The position numbers and the translations under genes were made by a program. The notes under the pieces were generated by a model that was not told the DNA's origin, did not search any database, and saw only the letters and a program-made list of their open reading frames with translations. A DNA stretch of 7,257 bases. It comes from Deltaproteobacteria bacterium (GTDB lineage Bacteria; Desulfobacterota; DSM-4660; Desulfatiglandales; Desulfatiglandaceae). Positions 1 to 5,636 of this stretch are shown here, piece after piece. The stretch's first letter is position 1. Every line of letters starts with the position of its first letter. The stretch lies in contig JAGHDR010000378.1 in assembly GCA_021159825.1 (NCBI GenBank), positions 1 to 7,257 on the forward strand, given 5' to 3'.

Positions 1-1434
1 ATTCTGCCCTGCACGAATACCTGTCCGGCGGGGATCGACGTGGCCCGCTATGTCCGTTTGATTGCCGAAGGCCGCTATCAGGATGCCATTGAGGTCATCC
101 GCGAAACCGTTCCATTGCCGTACACCCTGGGTTGTGTTTGTCCCCATCCGTGCGAAGATGCATGCCGGCGGGGTGAGATCAATGAAGCCATCAGCATCCG
201 TGCGCTGAAGAAATTTGTGGCGGAACGCGATACCGGACGTTGGCGCGAAAAATTGAAGATTCTTCCTGATACCAGCAAAAAAGTGGCCGTTGTCGGCGCC
301 GGTCCGGCTGGACTGACTGCGGCCTGGTTCATCAGAAAGCAAGGTCATGCAGTCACGGTGTTTGAAGCTTTGGACAAGGGTGGCGGAACCATGCGGAGCG
401 GCATCCCTGAATACCGCCTGCCACGCCATGTGTTGGATCAGGAAATTAAGGACATTGAAGATATCGGGGTGGAATTTCGCTATAATACGCGGGTTGAATC
501 ACTTGACGGTCTTTTTGACCAGGGATTTGACGCCGTCTTCCTGGGGATGGGTGTCACAAAGGGCACCACAATGGGAATTCCCGGAGAAGATGACCCGCGC
601 GTATTGGATGGCCTGTCGGTATTGCGGAAAATTAACCTGGAAAGCAAATCTGAGCTCAAAGGCCGGGTCGCCGTCGTGGGTGGCGGAAACGTGGCTATTG
701 ATGTGGCGCGCTGTGGCTTGCGCACCGGTGCAGATCAGGTCTCCATGTTGTATCGGCGCACGCGCCAGGAAATGCCCGCCTCACCGGAGGAAATCGAGGC
801 TGCCTTGAATGAAGGCGTTAAAATTGATTTTTTGGTGGCTCCCATTGGCATCACAGCTCAGGACAACTGCCTGCAAGTCCAATGTATCCGCATGGAACTG
901 GGAGAACCCGATGCCGGCGGCCGCCGTCGTCCGGTTCCCGTTGAAGGGAGCGAATTTATGTTAGAGGTCGATCGGTTTGTCATGGCCATCGGACAAAAAG
1001 CCATTATCCCCGAAGGCTTTGAAATTTCACTGAACAGGCTCGGGTACATCGAGGCCGAGAATGGCAGAGTGCTCAACCGGAAAAGGGTGTTCACCGGCGG
1101 CGACGTGATGAGCGGTCCGGCAACCGTCATTGAAGCGATTCATACGGGACGCGTTGCAGCCTCCGAAATTGACAAATACCTCGGCGGCACCGGCGACATT
1201 ATGCAACGCTTCATCCCTGAGGAACCGGAAACCAAACGCTTGGGTAGAGATGAAGGCTTCGCTTATTATAAACGGATACACGAAGAGATGATGCCGGTGG
1301 AGGAGTGTTTAAAAGGTTTTGACGAGGTTGAACACGCCTTCGATGAAAAAATGGCCCTGGAAGAAGCGAAACGATGCTTACGCTGTCAGTTGCGATTAAC
1401 CATTTCGAAGGTTCCTATGCCCCCTGAAAAATAG
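1..1434 (+). CDS. NAD(P)H-dependent FAD/Fe-S oxidoreductase, GltD/NfnB-like (5' partial)
   Basis: Flavoprotein of the glutamate synthase small-subunit type, which moves electrons between NAD(P)H, FAD and Fe-S clusters, usually as a subunit of a larger cytoplasmic complex. The frame is open to base 1. The GTG at 40 is not the start, because the upstream codons encode the conserved CTNTCPAG motif. With the first codon as residue 1, the N-terminal Fe-S domain has Cys4, Cys8, Cys45, Cys47, Cys51 and Cys55. An FAD dinucleotide fold follows at about 95-125 (GAGPAG), then the family motif RSGIPEYRLP, a second nucleotide fold at about 223-240 (GGGNVAIDVAR), and a C-terminal FAD contact (TGGDVMSGPATVIEAI). 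The protein ends soon after a CLRC pair (Cys459, Cys462); TAG is at 1432-1434. Only the extreme N-terminus is missing. The partner and electron acceptor lie outside the window, so true glutamate synthase activity cannot be claimed. The family is certain; the exact role is not. Confidence 0.93.
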   Translation: MLPCTNTCPAGIDVARYVRLIAEGRYQDAIEVIRETVPLPYTLGCVCPHPCEDACRRGEINEAISIRALKKFVAERDTGRWREKLKILPDTSKKVAVVGAGPAGLTAAWFIRKQGHAVTVFEALDKGGGTMRSGIPEYRLPRHVLDQEIKDIEDIGVEFRYNTRVESLDGLFDQGFDAVFLGMGVTKGTTMGIPGEDDPRVLDGLSVLRKINLESKSELKGRVAVVGGGNVAIDVARCGLRTGADQVSMLYRRTRQEMPASPEEIEAALNEGVKIDFLVAPIGITAQDNCLQVQCIRMELGEPDAGGRRRPVPVEGSEFMLEVDRFVMAIGQKAIIPEGFEISLNRLGYIEAENGRVLNRKRVFTGGDVMSGPATVIEAIHTGRVAASEIDKYLGGTGDIMQRFIPEEPETKRLGRDEGFAYYKRIHEEMMPVEECLKGFDEVEHAFDEKMALEEAKRCLRCQLRLTISKVPMPPEK

Positions 1435-1456
1435 ATCCCACTGCCCAACCCCCCCC

Positions 1457-1485
1457 CTCGTTCCTACGCTCTGCGTGGGAACGAG
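1457..1485. repeat. REP-like hairpin repeat, copy 1
   Basis: Imperfect palindrome with 13-nt arms (1457-1469 and 1473-1485) around a TCT loop; the only non-Watson-Crick position is a T-G wobble. It follows a run of C and is followed by AGCG. The core 1468-1489 matches copy 2 (2351-2372) at 21 of 22 positions in the same orientation. It resembles the widespread bacterial GTTCCCACGC/GCGTGGGAAC palindromes of REP type (recalled, not searched). It lies between the convergent ends of the oxidoreductase and the PIN gene. No T-run follows, so it is not a standard intrinsic terminator. Confidence 0.8.
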
Positions 1486-1536
1486 AGCGCCTGGGGACGT
1501 CCAGAGCAAATTAGTCCAACGCTCCGGTTTTATATT

Positions 1537-1932
1537 TCATTGAACAATATTGAGGAAATCTCTCGGGGTTAAAATGCGGATGTTCCGACACTTGTTTTGG
1601 GGGAAATGTTTGGTGTTACCGGTGATAAGGGCATCGGTTTTTGCATGAAGCGCCACGGCTAAATAAATTTCATCATCAGGATCGGGGAGACGAATATGGC
1701 AAGGATGGGGATCAACTCGGCTCCCGATGGCTTCAAGTTTCTCCAAAAGAATCTGACCTTCGATTTTAGTATGACTCAATTTCGGTTTCAGGAATGTATC
1801 CGAGATTTCCCGAAGGATGTCGCTTGAATAAAAGATGTCGCAACACAGAACAGCTTTTTCAATAACCTGTTGACAAGCGTTGCTACCCAAGGCGGCTGAA
1901 ACGAATACATTGCAATCAATGACGAGTCTCAT
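1537..1932 (-). CDS. PIN-domain ribonuclease toxin (COG1569/TIGR00305-like)
   Basis: 131-residue PIN-domain protein, probably the toxin of a type II toxin-antitoxin pair; PIN toxins cleave RNA using Mg2+ held by acidic residues. The motif VIDCNVFVSA gives the first acid (Asp6), Glu42 is the likely second, and the cluster PDPDDE (Asp84, Asp86, Asp87) provides the third. The stretch DALITGN ends in Asn106 where many PIN proteins have Asp; this Asn is, as I recall, common in the COG1569 group. The length is normal and the domain fills the protein. The ATG (1932-1930) overlaps the stop of the upstream antitoxin gene as ATGA, which implies translational coupling. RNA target and toxicity cannot be read from sequence. 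It ends convergently with the oxidoreductase, with copy 1 of the hairpin repeat between them. Confidence 0.88.
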   Translation of the reverse strand: MRLVIDCNVFVSAALGSNACQQVIEKAVLCCDIFYSSDILREISDTFLKPKLSHTKIEGQILLEKLEAIGSRVDPHPCHIRLPDPDDEIYLAVALHAKTDALITGNTKHFPQNKCRNIRILTPRDFLNIVQ

Positions 1933-2234
1933 GTTTTCAAAGATTTCTTCCCGGCTTTTTGGTCCGTCCGGACTTGTCCCACAACTCCAATTGCCGCTTC
2001 CATGATTTCTTCATCGCTCATGCGGGCATAAGGACTTTTTTTGTTTATCGCGGCAAAGGCTTTCCGAAGCTTCCCGGCAATTTTTTTTCGGTCAAGGACG
2101 GTTTGGGGTTTCAACAAGATGCCGTCCTCGCTAATGGTTGCCTCAAGCATATCCCCCACATCCAGCGGCACCTTTCCCCGGATGGATGAAGGAATCGTGA
2201 TCTGATAGCGTTGCTTAACCTTGACAAGCGGCAT
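1929..2234 (-). CDS. AbrB/SpoVT-family antitoxin
   Basis: 101-residue DNA-binding antitoxin that should neutralise the PIN protein encoded directly downstream and repress its own operon. Residues about 1-45 form a swapped-hairpin AbrB domain with the signature KQRYQITIPSSIR, followed by VGDMLEA and GILLKP. The C-terminal half (SDEEIMEAAI and a basic tail) would be the toxin-binding arm. I chose the ATG at 2234 because a purine-rich AAAAGGGGGG lies 4 nt before it and because the domain normally begins at this Met. An in-frame ATG at 2267 would add 11 residues but has no visible ribosome binding site. The stop overlaps the toxin start by 4 bp. The order antitoxin then toxin is the usual one. 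Confidence 0.88.
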   Translation of the reverse strand: MPLVKVKQRYQITIPSSIRGKVPLDVGDMLEATISEDGILLKPQTVLDRKKIAGKLRKAFAAINKKSPYARMSDEEIMEAAIGVVGQVRTDQKAGKKSLKT

Positions 2235-2293
2235 GGCGCCCCCCTTTTCAAGTTTTACTGTGGTCATGGTTTGAAAGTGTGAGAATCAAACAC

Positions 2294-2322
2294 ATTTTAA
2301 CGCCTGGTTTAGTAAAATACAA
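2294..2322 (-). promoter_or_regulatory. Candidate sigma-70 promoter of the toxin-antitoxin operon
   Basis: On the minus strand TTGTAT (2322-2317) is followed by a 17-bp spacer and TAAAAT (2299-2294, five of six to consensus). The predicted start near 2287 leaves about 50 nt to the antitoxin ATG at 2234. An imperfect TGTG/CACA inverted repeat (2278-2294) overlaps the -10 edge and could be the autoregulatory operator, but its arms are only 4 bp. Confidence 0.4.
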
Positions 2323-2339
2323 TAAAAATTTTAATCCCC

Positions 2340-2372
2340 CTGGTTCCCATGCTCTGCGTGGGAACCAGAGCG
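2340..2372. repeat. REP-like hairpin repeat, copy 2, with adjacent T-run
   Basis: Palindrome with 13-nt arms (2340-2352 and 2356-2368) around TCT, again with one T-G wobble, preceded by a C run and followed by AGAGCG and then eight T (2373-2380). Compared with copy 1, the third base pair is changed on both sides (C-G to G-C), so pairing is kept. An alternative plus-strand hairpin GCTCTG/CAGAGC (2351-2356 with 2366-2371) would place the T-run one base after its stem, giving a terminator-like shape, but no plus-strand gene ends here. It lies between the end of the cyclase gene and the promoter of the toxin-antitoxin pair. Confidence 0.8.
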
Positions 2373-2398
2373 TTTTTTTTGATCCTTATATCGGAGTT

Positions 2399-3214
2399 TT
2401 AGAACAAAGAAGATTCGCTTTGCCGATTGACAAATAGAGCATCAGCCATTCCGGTGCCATGGCGCGGCATTTTATCCGTCTCTCCCTGGAGGGAGAAAAC
2501 CGTTATCGGCGATTTTTTTCCTTTGATGTCATAATCGCCTTCCTCGTGGAATCGGAAAAAATCTTCAGCCGCCTTTTTGATGGCACTGGAAACCCATATG
2601 CCCCCTGGGTTAGCCAGGGATTCCAGGCGCGCCGCCAGGTTGGTGGCATCACCAACGGCGGTGTAGTCCAGCCTCAGGTTGTCGCCGATGGCGCCCACCA
2701 CTACGGTGCCGGCATTCATGCCGATGCGCAATTGAAACAACACCCCATATCGCTTTTTCACGTCGCGGGTGTAGTCTTTCATTCGGTCCTGGACCCGCAA
2801 TGCCGCGTGGCATGCCCGATGGATATTGTCTTCATAGACAACGGGAGCGCCGAAAAGCGCCATGACCCCGTCTCCCGTATACTGGTTGATGGCCCCGCCG
2901 GCGCCATGGATTTCCTGCCCGAGAATCTCAAAACAACCGTCCATGATATCGTGCACATCTTCGGGGTCGAGATTTTCAGAAAGGGTGGCAAATCCCACCA
3001 CATCCGCGAAAAAAACGCTGACGTGCTTTCTCTCTCCCTCGAGCGCAGCACGGCTGACCAATATTTTTTCCAGCAGAAAGGGCGGGGTGTATTCCCTGGG
3101 GGAACGGTTGGCGTAGCCGGGAAACACGGGCGGGACGGGGTCCAGGGATTGGCCGCATTTCCCGCAGAAATTCATACCTTCCGGATTTTCAAATCGGCAG
3201 TTTGAACATTCCAT
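2399..3214 (-). CDS. Zinc-ribbon class III adenylate/guanylate cyclase, apparently truncated
   Basis: 271-residue cytoplasmic nucleotide cyclase. The N-terminus is a zinc ribbon (Cys3, Cys6, Cys17, Cys20). Next comes a linker with the family phrase YTPPFLLEKIL, then the catalytic domain at about 62-240. Metal-binding aspartates are Asp71 (FADVVGF) and Asp115 (TGDGVMALFG). Asn192 and Arg196 (DATNLAARLE) are the transition-state residues. Thr185 is the class IIIb substrate residue, but Gln111 stands where Lys is usual, so cAMP specificity is unsure. I chose ATG 3214 because the zinc ribbon starts there; in-frame ATGs at 3259 and 3313 exist, and 3259 has a possible AAGGG site. The domain order matches long cyclase-AAA-TPR proteins, as recalled. 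The last residues (ALFVNRQSE) resemble the start of their ATPase part (FVGRE-E), after which TAA comes almost at once. Activity may remain, since the catalytic core is whole. Confidence 0.87.
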   Translation of the reverse strand: MECSNCRFENPEGMNFCGKCGQSLDPVPPVFPGYANRSPREYTPPFLLEKILVSRAALEGERKHVSVFFADVVGFATLSENLDPEDVHDIMDGCFEILGQEIHGAGGAINQYTGDGVMALFGAPVVYEDNIHRACHAALRVQDRMKDYTRDVKKRYGVLFQLRIGMNAGTVVVGAIGDNLRLDYTAVGDATNLAARLESLANPGGIWVSSAIKKAAEDFFRFHEEGDYDIKGKKSPITVFSLQGETDKMPRHGTGMADALFVNRQSESSLF

Positions 3215-3389
3215 AGGCCATAAAGGACTTAGGGAACTTCCAAAAAACAATCTACCCATCCTGCTTGCCCTTTTGTCCGTCTTATACGTTGTGATAACAG
3301 GCACATAGCACACTATTCACCTGCCATCACGCCTTGAAGACAAACAAAAGTTCTGCACGATATGGGTAAATTATTTTCTTCCAGTTCCC

Positions 3390-3641
3390 TTAAAGCCCTT
3401 CCAGGTATGCCTCCATTTTTTCAACCGAAAGCACCGTCTCCTGGGGAACTTGCTCGCCGTTTACAAAAACGCTTGTGGCACTTCGAAGTTTATACTTCAT
3501 GGCCTCCATGGAATCATTGGTAAAAATTCCCAGTTTAATGTGATCCCCCATCTTCTCTTTGATTTTTTCGGCCACACCTATGGCCGCCTGACAGCTCCTT
3601 CACCCGGGATTTCCGCTGTGAAACACCACCACATCAATCAT
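3390..3641 (-). CDS. Small thioredoxin-fold selenoprotein (UxxC), in-frame TGA read as selenocysteine
   Basis: 83-residue protein if the TGA at 3602-3600 is decoded as selenocysteine (residue 14). The ATG at 3641 has a strong AAAGGAG (3657-3651) 9 nt upstream. The layout is thioredoxin-like: a beta strand (IDVVVFHS), then GNPG-U14-R-S-C17, a helix (about 18-31), strand HIKLGIFTND, a helix, and SVFVNGEQVP. Ala55 stands at the usual cis-Pro site. Coding quality is the same on both sides of the TGA, and the U-x-x-C spacing is the classic redox motif. A SECIS-like hairpin follows (3586-3569). A caller that treats TGA as stop would start at GTG 3575 and miss the active site. The start overlaps the stop of the NifX-like fragment by 8 bp. 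The substrate is unknown. The known SaoT-type thioredoxin-like (seleno)proteins are a comparator to test, not an assignment. The alternative is a Cys-to-stop pseudogene, less likely given the hairpin. Confidence 0.85.
3569..3586 (-). promoter_or_regulatory. Candidate bacterial SECIS hairpin
   Basis: On the minus strand CGGCCA (3586-3581) pairs perfectly with TGGCCG (3574-3569) around the loop TAGGTG. A further T-G wobble would leave the tetraloop AGGT. The stem begins 13 nt after the TGA and the loop GGT lies 22-24 nt after it. In E. coli fdhF the equivalent loop GGU is, by my reading of the remembered sequence, about 19-21 nt after the UGA. Position, stem and loop fit SelB recognition. Confidence 0.8.
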
Positions 3642-3876
3642 CTTTTATATCTCCTTTCAATGCATGATCATGAAATATTTTTTCAGCGGCGGTTTTCTTT
3701 TGAATATCGCGCTGAATGGTCTCAGGGTTTTTGTTTTCGGTCAACATCACATCCACACCGGCACCAGAAAAGACATAACCGGATCTCTTTCTATTAAACC
3801 CTTTTGGATTATAGACCGTGCTAACGCCTTTTTCAAGGAGCCACTCGCTGACTTTGATCCCTTTTACCCTATTTTT
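3634..3876 (-). pseudogene. NifX-like (dinitrogenase Fe-Mo cofactor family) C-terminal fragment, no start
   Basis: An open stretch of 80 codons directly after the TGA of the HD gene and in the same frame, ending in TGA at 3636-3634. Its translation contains GIKVSEWLLEKGVSTVY and SGYVFSGAGVDVMLTENK. These match what I recall of the second half of NifX/NifB-like cofactor domains, found alone or at the C-terminus of some cation diffusion facilitator transporters. The first half of the fold is absent, and there is no ATG, GTG or TTG until deep inside the domain. The stretch NPKGFNRKRSGY replaces the usual GKGP-type turn and uses AGA codons, which suggests drift. It is probably a remnant left by a deletion. 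It carries the ribosome binding site of the selenoprotein gene and overlaps it by 8 bp. Family assignment is from memory of motifs and is moderate. Confidence 0.6.
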
Positions 3877-4671
3877 TCAGGGGTTGGCTGTTTTCCGGTT
3901 CAGATAGGTCAGTGCTTTTTCATAAACCGCCTTGATGCGAAGGGAGTCCGAGGGAAGGGCCTTCCGAATCCGTCCAAGATATCCTTTCTCCCGAACGATC
4001 TGAAAGGTTCGCCGAAAGTTCACGTCGTAAATCCATCCGACCTGAAGCAGCTTGAAATCGTTTAATGTTCCGAGGTCCTTCATCTGCACGATTTCCCCTT
4101 TCATAAGGGAGCTGTAAACCGCATCGGAAATATCGGGCGTGTCCGGAAGATTCAATTCAATGGTCGGGTTTCGTTCTTGATGGGCATCACGGTAGTAATC
4201 GGTCACCACCCGCCAGATGTCCACTTTGTCCGCATCTCGCAGGAGCTTCATGAAGAACAGGTCTCGACCATTTTCCCGGCTCGGCAGGGCCGCACGGTTA
4301 TGACATTTTACCGCACGAATGATGGTTCGGGCAATTTGCGAATCAATGCCTTCCAGAATCGCATTTTCCTCAATAACCTTGACGCCTAAGAGGGCATGGT
4401 TTTCACTTCGCCCATCGGAAAAGGTTTTATATCGGCTAAATTGCTCGAACCGTCCAATATCGTGTAGCAGGGCCATCGCTTCAGCCATACAAAGGTCTTC
4501 GCCCGTGAGCCCCTCGTGTCCACCGATATCCAGAATAGCCTCGCAAACTCGGCGAGTGTGGGCCTGTTTTAAGTTCAAGGCCGACTGAATGTTGGGGTCC
4601 GGAGAATTGAATTGTTTAATATATTGTTCAAACCGGTTTTTGAGTTCCGGTAGATAGGTCCTCATATCCAT
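3877..4671 (-). CDS. HD-domain metal-dependent phosphohydrolase
   Basis: 264-residue cytoplasmic protein with a single HD domain, expected to hydrolyse a phosphate ester or nucleotide using a metal centre. Candidate metal ligands are His38 (AHTRRVCEAIL), His70-Asp71 (LLHDIGRFEQF), His92 (SENHALLG), His124 (KCHNRAALP) and Asp146/Asp148 (LLRDADKVDIW). The C-terminal third contains the family-like phrase TLNDFKLLQVGWIYDVNF. The length suits a stand-alone HD hydrolase, so the TGA at 3879-3877 looks like a true end. The ATG at 4671 has AAAGG 8 nt upstream (GAAAGGCTTGATGA); Met3 is a less likely start. No signal peptide or membrane segment is seen. The substrate is unknown; a role as a (p)ppGpp or cyclic-dinucleotide enzyme is not supported, as neither a RelA signature nor HD-GYP is present. 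It heads the minus-strand run that continues into the NifX-like fragment and the selenoprotein. Confidence 0.87.
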   Translation of the reverse strand: MDMRTYLPELKNRFEQYIKQFNSPDPNIQSALNLKQAHTRRVCEAILDIGGHEGLTGEDLCMAEAMALLHDIGRFEQFSRYKTFSDGRSENHALLGVKVIEENAILEGIDSQIARTIIRAVKCHNRAALPSRENGRDLFFMKLLRDADKVDIWRVVTDYYRDAHQERNPTIELNLPDTPDISDAVYSSLMKGEIVQMKDLGTLNDFKLLQVGWIYDVNFRRTFQIVREKGYLGRIRKALPSDSLRIKAVYEKALTYLNRKTANP

Positions 4672-5130
4672 TCATCAAGCCTTTCACCTTTCCATGGTCA
4701 TCCCGTTACACTTATTTAAAGGGGTCTTATCACAAACAAAACCTTGTTGCCACCCGGACTTTCATGGAACCGTTTATATGATCCTATAATTGGGGTTCAG
4801 CTTTGTTCTCCCGGCAGGGTTTGGTACTGGTTCAGTTGAATAGGTAATTCAATTATATCAATAGGTTATGGCGTCTTCCAAGAAGGCATAATAATTGACA
4901 TAAATAATTGTTTTAACCGGCATAATTTTGGAATCCACGTTTTTTTACCTATTCAACTGAACCAGTGCCCTGTTCCGAGTTTAACGTTTTTCATTCAGCT
5001 TTCTTGAAGGAGCCTGGCCTGATCCGGGAGGTTAAAATTACCCGTACTGAACGGCCAGGTCATAACCCACGTGTACAACAGCGAAAATATCCTGAACATC
5101 ATTATTCTGTTTTTCCCATTTTTTCAGCCC
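4672..5130. other. 459-bp region without a recognisable gene
   Basis: Holds the inverted-repeat element at 4826-4966. Between it and the HD gene (4672-4825) is AT-rich DNA that must contain the HD promoter, but no convincing -35/-10 pair was found. Between the element and the thioredoxin stop (4967-5130) there is an imperfect inverted repeat, CCTGGCC at 5013-5019 with GGCCAGG at 5053-5059. The short open frames here have no domain I recognise and no good ribosome binding site. Confidence 0.6.
4826..4966. mobile_element. MITE-like element, 141 bp with 22-bp perfect terminal inverted repeats
   Basis: The left arm 4826-4847 (starting ACTGGTTCAGTTGAA) and the right arm 4945-4966 (ending TTCAACTGAACCAGT) are exact reverse complements over 22 bases. 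The 97-bp interior is AT-rich and has no transposase or sizeable gene. No flanking target-site duplication is obvious. The structure fits a non-autonomous transposable element or solo remnant of an insertion sequence; the family is not identified. A long-armed regulatory hairpin is the alternative. Confidence 0.65.
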
Positions 5131-5448
5131 TTAAAGGAGCCTTTCCATAGCATCCGAAAGGATTCTTTCGGATTGGACCCCAACAAATCTCTGAATTTCT
5201 TTGTTGTTTTTGAAAATGATCATGGTGGGGATGCTCTGTATTCCCAATGTTGCCGCAATATCCTGATTTTCATCGACATTCATCGCCGCAATGATGGCTT
5301 TTCCTTCATATTGCGTTGAAAGCTGTTCCAGAATCGGCTCTTGGGTGCGGCAGGGGGCGCACCAGGGGGCATTGAAGTCCATGAGCGTCAGACCTTTTTT
5401 AATGACCGTTTCATAATCCTCTTTTGTTTGTACCGTTTTAAGGGACAT
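5131..5448 (-). CDS. Thioredoxin
   Basis: 105-residue cytoplasmic thioredoxin, a general disulfide reductant. The active site is WCAPC (Cys30, Cys33), preceded by LTLMDFNAP, and the cis-proline is Pro74 in SIPTMIIF. Asp24 matches the buried aspartate of the family. Ala replaces the Gly of the common WCGPC motif, which is seen in many bacterial thioredoxins. The length is standard and no signal peptide is present. The ATG at 5448 follows AGGAG with a 7-nt gap. No thioredoxin reductase gene adjoins it; downstream is the gap with the inverted-repeat element. Upstream is a near-consensus sigma-54 promoter, and the divergent neighbour is a sigma-54 activator, so induced expression is likely. It may share reductant with the UxxC selenoprotein encoded further down the same strand, but that is inference. 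Confidence 0.95.
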   Translation of the reverse strand: MSLKTVQTKEDYETVIKKGLTLMDFNAPWCAPCRTQEPILEQLSTQYEGKAIIAAMNVDENQDIAATLGIQSIPTMIIFKNNKEIQRFVGVQSERILSDAMERLL

Positions 5449-5506
5449 GATTTTTCTCCTAAAGAATTTTGGTTGCGCAACGACAGAACAATGCTGAACG
5501 TTGCAA

Positions 5507-5522
5507 TCAATAAACGTGCCAA
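5507..5522 (-). promoter_or_regulatory. Candidate sigma-54 promoter of the thioredoxin gene
   Basis: Minus strand TTGGCACGTTTATTGA (5522-5507) matches the sigma-54 consensus YTGGCACGNNNNTTGC except that the final -12 C is A. GG and the following G are correctly spaced. The start would be near 5495, leaving roughly 45 nt before the ATG. A perfect 10-bp palindrome GTTGCGCAAC (5472-5481) lies in that leader. The mismatch at a conserved position keeps confidence moderate. Confidence 0.5.
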
Positions 5523-5636
5523 GGTTTGCAAAACACGGAAAAAAATATCATGTAAATATAACAGCTTGGAATGAAACGATAAACACATGCACCACAAATA
5601 AAATGAACCCCGATGGAAGGGAGAAGTGGATAGGGT

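Noticed and set aside
2459..3205. Plus-strand open frame of 248 codons.
   Set aside because: It is the exact antisense of the cyclase catalytic domain; its translation has no recognisable family.
3877..3879. The HD gene's TGA as a second selenocysteine codon, giving an HD-NifX fusion.
   Set aside because: The HD protein is already of normal length, the TGA is not near a redox motif, and no stable hairpin with a GU loop follows within about 40 nt.
3664..4065. Plus-strand open frame of 133 codons, and its neighbour at 3450-3797.
   Set aside because: Antisense to the HD gene, the NifX-like fragment and the selenoprotein, all of which show protein-family motifs; no domain or ribosome site is seen on the plus strand.
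4745..4775. TGGCAACAAGGTTTTG upstream of the HD gene (minus strand) as a sigma-54 promoter.
   Set aside because: The -12 GC is missing, so only the -24 half matches.
4897..4928. TTGACA and CATAAT inside the inverted-repeat element as an outward promoter.
   Set aside because: The spacer is 20 bp, too long for a good sigma-70 promoter, and no plus-strand gene follows.
5013..5059. CCTGGCC/GGCCAGG inverted repeat as a thioredoxin terminator.
   Set aside because: The arms are only 7 bp with a 33-nt loop, and no T-run follows on the minus strand.
4965..5150. Plus-strand open frame of 61 codons after the inverted-repeat element.
   Set aside because: No domain, no ribosome site, and its end overlaps the thioredoxin gene antisense.
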